DNA from: CADCVW01 sp035644935
Lineage (GTDB): Bacteria; Pseudomonadota; Alphaproteobacteria; Sphingomonadales; Sphingomonadaceae
Length of the DNA: 14,897 nt
Assembly: GCA_035644935.1 (NCBI GenBank)
Contig: DASQNO010000111.1
Span: forward strand, 1 to 14,897
Direction: 5' to 3'
In this document: in pieces, positions 6,899-13,950 of the stretch
Layout of the letters: each line of letters begins with the position of its first letter
Position numbering within the stretch: the first letter of the stretch is position 1
Made by a program: the position numbers and the translations under genes
Notes under the pieces: model-generated
Databases searched by the model: none
What the model was told of the DNA's origin: nothing
Seen by the model: only the letters and a program-made list of their open reading frames with translations

Positions 6899-8217
6899 GC
6901 GACGGGTCCAGGTCGGTGCCGAGCGGGCGATTGTCCCGCCTCGGGCAGTTCGGGCGGCTCGCGGGCGGGCTGGCCGGCAATATCGTGGCGGAAGGGACGC
7001 GGCGGCTGGCGGCGGGGGAGCGGCCGGTGCTGCGCGACCTGCTGCTGACGCCGGGCAACTTCGCCAAGGTCGCGGACCATTTGTCCGAGCTTCGCGGCGC
7101 GGCGATGAAGCTGGGACAGATGATCTCGCTGGACGCGGGCGACATGCTGCCGCCCGAGCTGACCGCGATCCTGGCGCGGTTGCGCGACAACGCGCACCAC
7201 ATGCCGCCCGCGCAGCTTCGCGACGTGCTGAACGCGGAATGGGGCGCGGACTGGCGGCGGCGGTTCGCGCGGTTTGACGCGACACCGGTCGCGTCCGCGT
7301 CGATTGGGCAGGTGCACCGCGCGACGACGCATGACGGGAGGACGCTGGCGATCAAAGTCCAGTATCCAGGCGTTCGGGAGAGCATCGACGCCGATGTTGA
7401 CAATGTTGCGACGCTGCTGCGCGTGTCCGGGATGATGCCGGCGGAGCTGAACCTCCTGCCGCTGCTGGACGAAGCCAAGCGGCAGCTGCGCGAGGAGACG
7501 GATTACCGGCGCGAAGGGGCGCAGATGACGCGGTTCGGGCGGCTGCTCGCCGATGCGCCCGATTATGTCGTGCCGGAACTCGACGAGGCGCTGACCGGCG
7601 ACCGCGTGCTGGCGATGAGCTTCGTTCCCGGGCGGCCGATCGACACGCTGGACGAGGCGCCCCAGGAGGCGCGGGACGCGGCGGCGCGGGCGCTGATCGC
7701 GCTGGCGCTGCGCGAGCTGTTCCAATTCGGCTTGATGCAGACCGACCCCAATTTCGCCAACTACCGCTACCAGCCGGAAACGGGCCGCATCGTGCTGCTC
7801 GATTTCGGCGCGACGCGCGACATCGAGCCGGGAACGGCGGACGGGTACCGCCGGCTGCTGGCGGCGGGAATGGCGGGGAACCGGGACGCGGTGCGCGAGG
7901 CGGCGGTGGCGGAAGGGTTCGTCAACGCCGCCGCTGCCGACGGACACCGGGCGGAGGTCGATGCGATGATCGATGTAGTGGTGCGCGAGATGACGCGGCC
8001 GGGGCTGTTCGACTTCGGCGACCGCGGCTTTGTGGCGGATCTGCGCGACGGCGGCCTGGCGATCGCGGCGGACAAGGCGACGTGGCACCTGCCGCCGGCC
8101 GCGACGCTGTTCGTGCAGCGCAAGATCAGCGGCACGGCGCTACTGGCGGCGCGGCTGAAGGCCAGAGTGGACGTGCGCGCGCTCGTCGATGAGATCGCGT
8201 TGCGCGCCCCGGCCTAG
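6892..8217 (+). CDS. COQ8/ABC1 (ADCK) family atypical kinase/ATPase
   Basis: A 441-residue protein of the UbiB/COQ8 protein-kinase-like family, whose studied members support ubiquinone synthesis by ATPase activity. All family motifs are present: KLGQ (Lys73-Gln76, the KxGQ motif that blocks classical kinase activity), the alanine-rich loop ASASIGQVH (134-142), AIK (Lys155), EETDYR (201-206), the catalytic loop TDPNFAN (284-290) and LLDFGATRD (Asp304 in DFG). The wording QTDPNFANYRY and LDFGATR is closer to COQ8/ADCK3 than to E. coli UbiB, and I see no C-terminal transmembrane pair. The start at 6892 (ATG) overlaps the DUF427 stop by seven bases. A GTG at 6895 is an equally possible start. It is the last gene of the chain, and its TAG shares CTAG with the opposing lipoprotein gene. 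Confidence 0.93.
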   Translation: MVSDGSRSVPSGRLSRLGQFGRLAGGLAGNIVAEGTRRLAAGERPVLRDLLLTPGNFAKVADHLSELRGAAMKLGQMISLDAGDMLPPELTAILARLRDNAHHMPPAQLRDVLNAEWGADWRRRFARFDATPVASASIGQVHRATTHDGRTLAIKVQYPGVRESIDADVDNVATLLRVSGMMPAELNLLPLLDEAKRQLREETDYRREGAQMTRFGRLLADAPDYVVPELDEALTGDRVLAMSFVPGRPIDTLDEAPQEARDAAARALIALALRELFQFGLMQTDPNFANYRYQPETGRIVLLDFGATRDIEPGTADGYRRLLAAGMAGNRDAVREAAVAEGFVNAAAADGHRAEVDAMIDVVVREMTRPGLFDFGDRGFVADLRDGGLAIAADKATWHLPPAATLFVQRKISGTALLAARLKARVDVRALVDEIALRAPA

Positions 8218-8453
8218 TCGTCGCGGGCGCGTCGCTCTTGCTTGGCGCGTTGGCGGGCGGCCTTGCCTTCGCGTTCCTCCTGTTTGCGAATTTCGCGGCC
8301 GCGCTTCTCGTCGGCTTCCGACTGGCTGGTGGTTACCGCGTCGACCGCGGCGCCGGCGGCGCGGACGGGGAGGGTGACGATGTCGAGCGCGGTGCTGGCG
8401 ATGCAGCCGCTCAAAGCGAAGGCGGAGAGGAGGGCCAGGAGAAGGCGGGTCAT
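8214..8453 (-). CDS. Small lipoprotein with highly charged C-terminal tail
   Basis: A 79-residue protein. Residues 1-17 (MTRLLLALLSAFALSGC) form a lipoprotein signal peptide with a good lipobox ending at Cys17. The mature part starts IASTALDIVTLPVRAAG, passes through TTSQSEADEKRGREIRK and ends in an Arg/Lys/Glu-rich helix of about 25 residues. I recall similar short lipoproteins with the TTSQSEAD(E/R)xRGR stretch in other sphingomonads. They have no known function. The start at 8453 is set by the signal peptide. Longer upstream frames only shadow the toxin-antitoxin genes. The gene is convergent with the ABC1 kinase, the two TAG stops sharing CTAG at 8214-8217. It diverges from the antitoxin gene, about 100 bases away. 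Confidence 0.82.
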   Translation of the reverse strand: MTRLLLALLSAFALSGCIASTALDIVTLPVRAAGAAVDAVTTSQSEADEKRGREIRKQEEREGKAARQRAKQERRARDD

Positions 8454-8517
8454 GGTTTGCAGGCTCCGAAAGTGACACCCCGAATGCTTTCGCGTGGATG
8501 AACGGGTGGTGAGCGCT

Positions 8518-8546
8518 TTGACAGCGGTGCTTGGCCAATCTAGCTT
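8518..8546 (+). promoter_or_regulatory. Promoter of the toxin-antitoxin operon
   Basis: A perfect TTGACA -35 (8518-8523), a 17-base spacer and TAGCTT (8541-8546, 3 of 6 consensus positions) as -10. Initiation would then fall at about 8552-8556, on or just before the antitoxin ATG at 8556, which predicts a leaderless or nearly leaderless transcript. This agrees with the absence of any Shine-Dalgarno sequence before that ATG. The -10 overlaps the palindromic operator. Confidence 0.6.
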
Positions 8547-8556
8547 GGCCAAGCTA
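8530..8556. promoter_or_regulatory. Twin palindromic operator for the Phd/YefM antitoxin
   Basis: Two copies of the palindrome TTGGCCAA lie at 8531-8538 and 8545-8552, with centres 14 bases apart. The second copy is the core of a perfect 16-base palindrome, TAGCTTGGCCAAGCTA (8541-8556), whose last base is the A of the antitoxin ATG. Phd/YefM antitoxins bind adjacent palindromes as dimers to repress their own operon, so this arrangement over the -10 is what autoregulation would need. Binding by this particular protein is inferred. Confidence 0.72.
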
Positions 8557-8858
8557 TGACCATTCACGTCAATATCGGCGAGGCCAAGACGCGTTTGTCG
8601 GAGCTGATCGCGGCGAGCGAACGCGGCGAGGAGGTCGTGATCGCGCGGGCGGGGAAGCCGGCGGTGCGGCTGCAGCCCGTCGAGCCCGCGCAGGACGTCG
8701 TTGAAATGCGCAGGCGGGCGTTCGGGATGTGGCGGGACAAGATTAGCGAAGACCAGGTGAACGCGCTTCTGGAGCCGATGAGCGAGGAAGATCTCGCCTT
8801 GTGGTACGACGCGCCGATCTTCCCGGAGGGCCATGACGCCGACGCTGCTGCTCGATAG
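8556..8858 (+). CDS. Phd/YefM-family antitoxin
   Basis: A 100-residue protein. Residues 1-50 (MTIHVNIGEAKTRLSELIAA, then SERGEEVVIARAGKPAVRL) are the classic Phd/YefM fold that dimerises and binds operator DNA. The C-terminal half, rich in acidic residues (ISEDQVNALLEPMSEEDLAL), is the expected toxin-neutralising tail. The start at 8556 agrees with the family N-terminus and lies at the end of the palindromic operator. No ribosome binding site is visible, fitting a leaderless message. Its last 26 bases overlap the toxin gene in another frame, a common device to couple antitoxin and toxin production. It is somewhat longer than typical Phd proteins because of the extended tail. Confidence 0.92.
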   Translation: MTIHVNIGEAKTRLSELIAASERGEEVVIARAGKPAVRLQPVEPAQDVVEMRRRAFGMWRDKISEDQVNALLEPMSEEDLALWYDAPIFPEGHDADAAAR

Positions 8859-9207
8859 CCAGGCCGTTCTCTGGTTTGCGACCGGATCGCGGCTCTTGTC
8901 CGAGGCCGTGCGGAACAGGGTCGTGGCCGAGGGCGCGTTCGTGAGCGTTCTCACGCCCGTCGAGTTCGAGATCAAGGAACGCCGCTACGGCTTCAGCTTC
9001 GGTTTGCGATACGAGGAACTGTTCACGATCGCGGGCCTGACGCCGCTGGCGCTTCGGTTCGGGGTCCACAATTTTCTGGCAAGCCTGCCGGCCATCCACA
9101 AGGATCCGTTCGACCGCATGCTGCTGGCGCAGGCGGCGCAGGAGAAGCTGGTGCTTGCCTCCAGCGACAGCAGCATCCGCAGATATCCCGTTCCGACTTT
9201 TTGGTAA
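8833..9207 (+). CDS. PIN-domain toxin, VapC-like ribonuclease (COG3744 type)
   Basis: A 124-residue PIN domain with all four acidic active-site residues: Asp8 in LLLDSQAVLWF, Glu44 in TPVEFEIK (aligned with the usual WEIAIK), Asp94 in KDPFDRMLLAQA and Asp112 in ASSDSSIRRY. PIN toxins are metal-dependent RNases that cut tRNA or rRNA and are held inactive by the partner antitoxin. The usual DTHALLW stretch is DSQAVLW here, and WEI is replaced by VEF, but the acidic residues are kept, so it should be active. The start at 8833 has GGAGGG just upstream (8825-8830). It overlaps the antitoxin by 26 bases. Its TAA is 6 bases before panB. Confidence 0.9.
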   Translation: MTPTLLLDSQAVLWFATGSRLLSEAVRNRVVAEGAFVSVLTPVEFEIKERRYGFSFGLRYEELFTIAGLTPLALRFGVHNFLASLPAIHKDPFDRMLLAQAAQEKLVLASSDSSIRRYPVPTFW

Positions 9208-9213
9208 CCAACC

Positions 9214-10068
9214 ATGTCCCAGCACCCGCCCGAACCCGCTCCGTCCGCCGCCCCGTCCGCCACCACCACGCGCAAGCGCGTCACCGCGCCGGCGATCCGG
9301 GCGCGGAAAGGTGGCGAGCCGATCGTCATGCTGACCGCGTACACGGCGCGGATGGCGGAGCTGCTCGATCCGCATTGCGACGTGCTGCTCGTCGGGGACA
9401 GCCTGGGAATGGTGATCTACGGCCTGCCGTCGACGGTGCCGGTGACGCTGGAGATGATGTGCGCGCACGGGGCGGCGGTGGTGCGGGGGGCGGCCGGTGC
9501 GCTGGTCGCGATCGACATGCCGTTCGGCAGTTACGAGGCGAGCCCGGAAGCCGCGTTCGCGAGCGCGGCGCGCGTGCTGAAGGACACGGGCGCGGCGGCG
9601 GTGAAGCTGGAGGGCGGGGAGGCGATGGCGCCGACCGTCGCGTTCCTGACCGCGCGCGGCATTCCGGTGATCGGGCATGTCGGGCTGACGCCGCAGGCGG
9701 TGAATACGCTCGGCGGCTACGGCGCGCGGGGGCGGAGCGAGGCGGAGGCGGCCAAGATCATGGCGGACGCGCGGGCGGTGGCCGACGCGGGCTGCTTCGC
9801 GCTGGTGCTGGAAGGCGTTCTGGAACCGATCGCCGCCGCGGTGACGGCCGCCGTCGCCTGCCCGACCATCGGTATCGGCGCGTCGGCGGCGTGCGACGGC
9901 CAGGTGCTGGTGATCGACGACATGCTGGGGATGTTCGAACGCACGGCGAAGTTCGTGAAGCGATACGACGACCTGGGCGCGCGGATCGGGGCGGCGGCGG
10001 CGGCGTATGCGGCGGAGGTGCGGTCGCGGGCGTTTCCGGGGGAGGGGCAGGTGTACCGGGGGAAGTAG
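9214..10068 (+). CDS. panB: 3-methyl-2-oxobutanoate hydroxymethyltransferase (ketopantoate hydroxymethyltransferase)
   Basis: PanB adds a hydroxymethyl group from 5,10-methylene-tetrahydrofolate to 3-methyl-2-oxobutanoate, the first committed step of pantothenate and coenzyme A synthesis. It is a cytoplasmic TIM-barrel enzyme of normal length (284 residues here). Metal and catalytic residues are in place: Asp62 in VGDSLGM, Asp101 in AIDMPFGSY, Lys131 and Glu133 in VKLEGGE, His155 in IGHVGLTPQ and Glu200 in LVLEGV. The N-terminus carries an extra low-complexity Pro/Ala/Ser stretch of about 20 residues before the conserved part. The start at 9214 lies 6 bases after the toxin stop and has no Shine-Dalgarno-like sequence, so translation may depend on ribosomes leaving the toxin gene. 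The next genes of the pantothenate pathway are not adjacent. Confidence 0.97.
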   Translation: MSQHPPEPAPSAAPSATTTRKRVTAPAIRARKGGEPIVMLTAYTARMAELLDPHCDVLLVGDSLGMVIYGLPSTVPVTLEMMCAHGAAVVRGAAGALVAIDMPFGSYEASPEAAFASAARVLKDTGAAAVKLEGGEAMAPTVAFLTARGIPVIGHVGLTPQAVNTLGGYGARGRSEAEAAKIMADARAVADAGCFALVLEGVLEPIAAAVTAAVACPTIGIGASAACDGQVLVIDDMLGMFERTAKFVKRYDDLGARIGAAAAAYAAEVRSRAFPGEGQVYRGK

Positions 10069-10120
10069 CGCTGGGTTCAACCCCTTCTGGCATTCGCTCA
10101 GGGGAATCTCAGCGGAAGAG

Positions 10121-10260
10121 GCCCCTCCACCATCCGCCTTCGCTTGCAGCTACGGCGGACGGTCCCCCTCCCCTGCAAAGGCAGGGGAGGACGTTCAATT
10201 TTGTCCTCCCCTCGTTTTCGAGGGGAGGGGGACCATCCCGGCACGGGATGGTGGAGGGGC
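10121..10260. repeat. Palindromic intergenic repeat: outer inverted arms enclosing two hairpins
   Basis: The outer arms GCCCCTCCACCATCC (10121-10135) and GGATGGTGGAGGGGC (10246-10260) are perfect inverted copies. Inside are two hairpins with ten-base-pair stems: CCTCCCCTGC/GCAGGGGAGG around AAAG (10167-10190) and CCTCCCCTCG/CGAGGGGAGG around TTTT (10205-10228). It lies 52 bases after panB and about 130 bases before the next start. It resembles the repeat after bamB and looks like a REP/BIME-type dispersed element. It may also serve as a terminator or mRNA 3' stabiliser for panB. Confidence 0.85.
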
Positions 10261-10389
10261 TTCTTCCCCACGCCGAGCGCCTTTGCATCGCCGCGCGCTT
10301 GCCGGTAAGCATTCGGCGGGGGAGCGGCTGTGGCCAGCCCCTGTTCAGCCGCCACCGGCAAATCACTTGGCAAATTCTGGAGCTTTCCC

Positions 10390-11136
10390 TTGGCGCTGAC
10401 GCCGGACACCAATCAGACGTTCTACCGCGAAGTGGACGAGGAGCTGCGCAAGGAGCGCCTGGGCAGCTTCTGGCAGCGTTACGGCAAGTGGATCGCCGCG
10501 GCGCTGGTGCTGCTGCTCGCCGCCGGCATCGGCTATGCCCTGTGGCGCAACGCGCAAACCAAGGAAGCGGCGGCGCAGAGCGAGGTGCTGGAAAAGGTCA
10601 TCACCGATCTTGGCAGCGGGCAGGAGGCCAATGTCGCGCCGCAACTGGCGACGCTCAAGGCGTCGGACAGCGAGGGGTATCGCGCCGCGGCGCTGCTGAC
10701 CGAGGCCGACCTGCTGTTGGGCAAGGGCAATGCCGCCGCCGCGGCGAGCGCGTTCGGGCGCATCGCCGCCGACACGAGCCTGCCCCAGCCGTACCGCGAC
10801 CTGGCGCTGGTCCGGCAGACCGCCGCCGAGTTCGACACGGTGTCGCCGGCGGTGGTGATCGCGCGGCTGACGCCGCTGGCGCGGCCCGGCAACCCCTGGT
10901 TCGGCAGCGCCGGCGAAATGGTCGGCGCCGCCTACCTGAAACAGGGCAAGCCGGAGCGTGCCGCGCCCCTGTTCGCCGCCGTCGCCCGCGACGAGGGGGT
11001 TCCCGAAACGATCCGCGCGCGCACCGTCCAGATGGCGGGCACGCTGGGGGTCGACGCCATTCAAGACAGACCGGACGGCGGGGCAACGCCGTCTTCCGCG
11101 GCCACACAAGCCGCGCCAAGCCCCACGAGGAACTAG
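10390..11136 (+). CDS. Membrane-anchored TPR-like protein (YfgM/tetratricopeptide type)
   Basis: A 248-residue protein. The N-terminal cytoplasmic helix MALTPDTNQTFYREVDEELR is followed by one transmembrane helix (about 34-52, WIAAALVLLLAAGIGYALW). The long periplasmic part contains alpha-helical repeats (for example YRAAALLTEADLLLGKGN and GAAYLKQGKPERAAPLF). This is the architecture of YfgM-like proteins, which in E. coli associate with the SecYEG/PpiD translocon and help periplasmic folding. Its place just before bamB and der is the same as that of yfgM in many proteobacteria. I choose the TTG at 10390, because CTGGAG lies 7 bases upstream and the conserved N-terminus begins there. A GTG at 10330 would add 20 unsupported residues. 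Its stop is one base from the bamB start. Confidence 0.85.
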   Translation: MALTPDTNQTFYREVDEELRKERLGSFWQRYGKWIAAALVLLLAAGIGYALWRNAQTKEAAAQSEVLEKVITDLGSGQEANVAPQLATLKASDSEGYRAAALLTEADLLLGKGNAAAAASAFGRIAADTSLPQPYRDLALVRQTAAEFDTVSPAVVIARLTPLARPGNPWFGSAGEMVGAAYLKQGKPERAAPLFAAVARDEGVPETIRARTVQMAGTLGVDAIQDRPDGGATPSSAATQAAPSPTRN

Positions 11137-11137
11137 C

Positions 11138-12481
11138 ATGACCACCCGTTCACCCATTGCCGGCGCCGTCGGCGCCGCCGCGCTTGCCGCGCTGCTTGCC
11201 GGTTGCGGCATTTTCCAGAAGGCCGGCCCCAAGGTCACGCCGACCATCGGCGAGCGCCGGTCCGTGCTAGGGCTCGAGGCGCAGGTCGAGGCCGACGCGT
11301 CGCTCGCGGGCGTGGCAGTGACGCTGCCGCCCGCCGAACTCAACACGGCGTGGACGCAGCCCGGGGGCAGCCCGTCCAAGTCGCTGGGCCACCTGTCGCT
11401 AGGCGGCGCGCTGACGCCCGCGTTCAGCGTTTCCATCGGTCAGGGCGCGTCCAAGTTCGACCGCCTGGGCGCCGCGCCCGTGGTCGCCGAGGGTCGGATC
11501 TTCACCGTCGACACGACCGGCACGGTGTCCGCGTTCGACGCCGCCACCGGCGCGCGGGTTTGGAGCGCCCAGCCGGGGACCGACAGCAAGAACAAATATT
11601 CGCTGTTCGGCGGCGGGGTCAGCTACGACGGTGGGCGGGTCTACGCGACCAACGGCGTCGGCGCGGTGTCGGCACTGGACGCCAAGACGGGCGCGGTGGC
11701 GTGGACCGTGCGGCCCGGCGGCCCGTTGCGCGGCGCGCCGACGGTGGCCGACGGCAACCTTTATGTGATGAGCCAGGACAGCCAGATCTTTTCGCTGAAA
11801 GCGGCGGACGGCACGACGCAGTGGAGCGAGGCGGCGCCGATGGAGATCGCCGGCGTTTTCGGCACGGGGGCGCCGGCGTTTGCGCAAGGCACGGTGGTGG
11901 CCGGGTTCGCGAGCGGCGATCTCAACGCCTATCGTTACGAGAACGGGCGGCCGTTGTGGAACGACGCCTTGTCGCGGACCAGCATCTCGACGTCGGTGTC
12001 GTCGCTGTCGGACATCGACGCGGCGCCGGTGATCGACAATGGCCGCGTCTACGCCGTCGGGCAGGGCGGACGCATGGTGGCGCTGGAACTCACCACCGGG
12101 CAGCGTTTGTGGGAGCTCAACATCGCCGGCATCTCGACACCGTGGGTGGCGGGTGAGTGGATCTTCGTGGTCACCGACGATGCCCGCCTGCTGGCGATCG
12201 CGCGCGCGACGGGCAAGATCCGCTGGATCTCGCAACTGGCCCGCTTCCGCGACGCCGAGGACAAGAAGGGCCCGATCAGCTGGAACGGCCCGGTGCTCGC
12301 CGGCGGCCGCCTGATCCTGACCAATTCGGCGGGGCAGATGGCGAGCGTCAATCCGGTGGACGGCACTTTGTTGTCGACCACCAACCTCAACCGGCCGGTC
12401 AGCCTGTCGCCGGTGGTGGCGAACAACATGCTGTACATCCTGGACGACGACGGCAAGCTGACGGCGTATCGGGGGGCATGA
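11138..12481 (+). CDS. bamB: Outer membrane protein assembly lipoprotein BamB
   Basis: A 447-residue lipoprotein of the beta-barrel assembly machinery, a periplasmic eight-bladed propeller that helps BamA deliver outer membrane proteins. The signal peptide ends in a lipobox LLAGC with Cys23 as the lipid site. Propeller repeats of the PQQ type follow, each with a form of xxxGxVYAxDxxTGxxxW: TVSAFDAATGARVWSAQ, AVSALDAKTGAVAWTV, MVALELTTGQRLWELN and LLAIARATGKIRW. Length and repeat number fit a full protein. The ATG at 11138 is supported by GAGG 7 bases upstream and by the signal peptide. It is one base from the stop of the TPR-like gene, so the two are probably co-translated. The repeat at 12484 follows three bases after its stop. 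Confidence 0.95.
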   Translation: MTTRSPIAGAVGAAALAALLAGCGIFQKAGPKVTPTIGERRSVLGLEAQVEADASLAGVAVTLPPAELNTAWTQPGGSPSKSLGHLSLGGALTPAFSVSIGQGASKFDRLGAAPVVAEGRIFTVDTTGTVSAFDAATGARVWSAQPGTDSKNKYSLFGGGVSYDGGRVYATNGVGAVSALDAKTGAVAWTVRPGGPLRGAPTVADGNLYVMSQDSQIFSLKAADGTTQWSEAAPMEIAGVFGTGAPAFAQGTVVAGFASGDLNAYRYENGRPLWNDALSRTSISTSVSSLSDIDAAPVIDNGRVYAVGQGGRMVALELTTGQRLWELNIAGISTPWVAGEWIFVVTDDARLLAIARATGKIRWISQLARFRDAEDKKGPISWNGPVLAGGRLILTNSAGQMASVNPVDGTLLSTTNLNRPVSLSPVVANNMLYILDDDGKLTAYRGA

Positions 12482-12483
12482 CT

Positions 12484-12591
12484 CCCCTCCCCTTCAGGGG
12501 AGGGGTAGGGGGTGGGGCCTGTACATCAGGCCCAGCCCGGCTCTATTCGCAGTCACTGCCCCACCCCAACCCCTCCCCTTAAGGGGAGGGG
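12484..12591. repeat. Palindromic intergenic repeat: two outer hairpins with inverted arms inside
   Basis: Left hairpin: CCCCTCCCCT/AGGGGAGGGG around TC (12484-12505). Right hairpin: a perfect 22-base palindrome with arms CCCCTCCCCTT/AAGGGGAGGGG (12570-12591). Between them GTAGGGGGTGGGGC (about 12505-12518) is mirrored by GCCCCACCCC (12558-12567). The hairpin sequence matches that of the repeat after panB, but here the hairpins are outside and the arms inside. It fills the gap between bamB and der, and its last arm contains the only ribosome-site-like sequence before der. Confidence 0.85.
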
Positions 12592-12600
12592 CTTAGAAAC

Positions 12601-13950
12601 GTGCTCATGAAGTCCAAACCCATCGTCGCCATCGTCGGGCGCCCTAATGTCGGCAAGTCGACTTTGTTCAACCGGCTCGTCGGGCGCAAGATCGCGCTGG
12701 TCGACGACACGCCGGGCGTCACGCGCGACCGGCGGGAGGCGGATGCGACGCTGTTGGGGCTCGAGTTCCGCGTCATCGACACCGCCGGGTTCGAGGACGA
12801 GGACGCGGTGACGCTGCCCGGGCGCATGCGCGCGCAGACGCAGGCCGCGGTGCGCGAGGCCGATGTCGCCTTGTTCCTGATCGACGGGCGCGCGGGCGTC
12901 GTGCCGCTGGACGAGGAGATCGCGCGCTGGCTCCGGTCCGAAAAGACGCCGGTGGTGGTTGCCGCCAACAAGTCCGAAGGGCGCGCGGGCGAGTCGGGGC
13001 GGCTGGAGGCCTATTCGCTGGGCTTCGGCGAGCCGATCGCGCTCAGCGCCGAGCATGCGGAAGGGATCGTCGACCTGTTCGACGTGCTGCGCCCGTTCAT
13101 CGAGCGCGAGGACGAGGAAGACGAGCCGGAGCCGGAAGGCGAGGGGCCGCTCAAGCTCGCCATCGTCGGGCGGCCGAACGCGGGCAAGTCGACGCTGATC
13201 AACCGCATGCTGGGCGAGGAACGACTGATCACCGGGCCGGAGGCCGGCATCACGCGCGATTCGATCGCAGTGGAGTGGGAGTTCAAAGGGCGCCCCGTCC
13301 GCCTGATCGACACGGCCGGCATGCGCAAGCGCGCCAAGATCGACGAGAAACTGGAAAAGATGTCGGTCGCCGACACGCGCCGGGCGATCGACTTCGCCGA
13401 GGTCGTCGTGCTGCTGCTCGATTCGACGCGCGGGCTGGAGGTCCAGGACCTCAAGATCGCCGACCATGTGCTTCAGGAAGGCCGGGCGCTGGTGATCGCG
13501 CTCAACAAGTGGGACGTGGCCGAGGACCAGAGCCGGCTGTTCCAAGGGGTGCGCGCGGCGTTGGAGGAGGGGCTGGCGCAGGCGCGGGGCGTGCCGCTGC
13601 TCACCACGTCGGGCGCGACGGGCAAGGGCATCGAGACGCTGATCGACGTCGCGTTCCAGACGCGCGACACCTGGTCCAAGCGCGTGTCCACCGGCGTGCT
13701 CAACCGCTGGTTCGAGGATGCGGTGGAGCGCAACCCGCCGCCCGCTCCCGGCGGCCGGCGCATCAAGCTGCGCTACCTGACGCAGGTCGGATCGCGGCCG
13801 CCGACCTTCGTGCTGTTCGGCACGCGGACGGACGAGCTGCCCGACAGCTATCTCAAGTACCTGACCAACGGCATCCGCCGCGACTTGGAATTCGGGGCGG
13901 TGCCGATCCGGCTGACGGCGCGCGTGTCCAAGAACCCGTTCGACACCTGA
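12601..13950 (+). CDS. der: Ribosome assembly GTPase Der (EngA)
   Basis: A 449-residue protein with two tandem GTPase domains and a C-terminal KH-like domain, which acts in assembly of the 50S ribosomal subunit and is essential where tested. First domain: G1 GRPNVGKS (13-20), DTAG (60-63) and NKSE (123-126) in the G4 position. Second domain: GRPNAGKS (190-197), DTAG (237-240) and NKWD (302-305). An acidic linker (about 168-182) joins them. The KH-like end includes RRIKLRYLTQVGSRPPTF and RLTARVSKNPF. The first G4 departs from NKxD, as in other alphaproteobacterial Der proteins. I give the GTG at 12601 as start because GGAGG at 12585-12589 is 11 bases before it. The ATG at 12607 is an alternative giving MKSKPIVAIVG. 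Confidence 0.97.
   Translation: MLMKSKPIVAIVGRPNVGKSTLFNRLVGRKIALVDDTPGVTRDRREADATLLGLEFRVIDTAGFEDEDAVTLPGRMRAQTQAAVREADVALFLIDGRAGVVPLDEEIARWLRSEKTPVVVAANKSEGRAGESGRLEAYSLGFGEPIALSAEHAEGIVDLFDVLRPFIEREDEEDEPEPEGEGPLKLAIVGRPNAGKSTLINRMLGEERLITGPEAGITRDSIAVEWEFKGRPVRLIDTAGMRKRAKIDEKLEKMSVADTRRAIDFAEVVVLLLDSTRGLEVQDLKIADHVLQEGRALVIALNKWDVAEDQSRLFQGVRAALEEGLAQARGVPLLTTSGATGKGIETLIDVAFQTRDTWSKRVSTGVLNRWFEDAVERNPPPAPGGRRIKLRYLTQVGSRPPTFVLFGTRTDELPDSYLKYLTNGIRRDLEFGAVPIRLTARVSKNPFDT

Noticed and set aside
10121..10260. Possible CRISPR array, because similar GC-rich runs recur
   Set aside because: The copies are inverted and not direct, and no regular spacing of repeats and spacers exists.
9201..11141. 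A 646-codon plus-strand open frame across panB and the TPR-like gene
   Set aside because: Its translation is a low-complexity Arg/Gly/Ala sequence in a shifted frame of well-identified genes. It is a GC-rich shadow.
12570..12591. Intrinsic terminator for bamB
   Set aside because: The hairpin is strong but is followed by CTTAGAAAC and not by a T-run, and the arm carries the der ribosome site. A terminator role is not excluded but is not supported.
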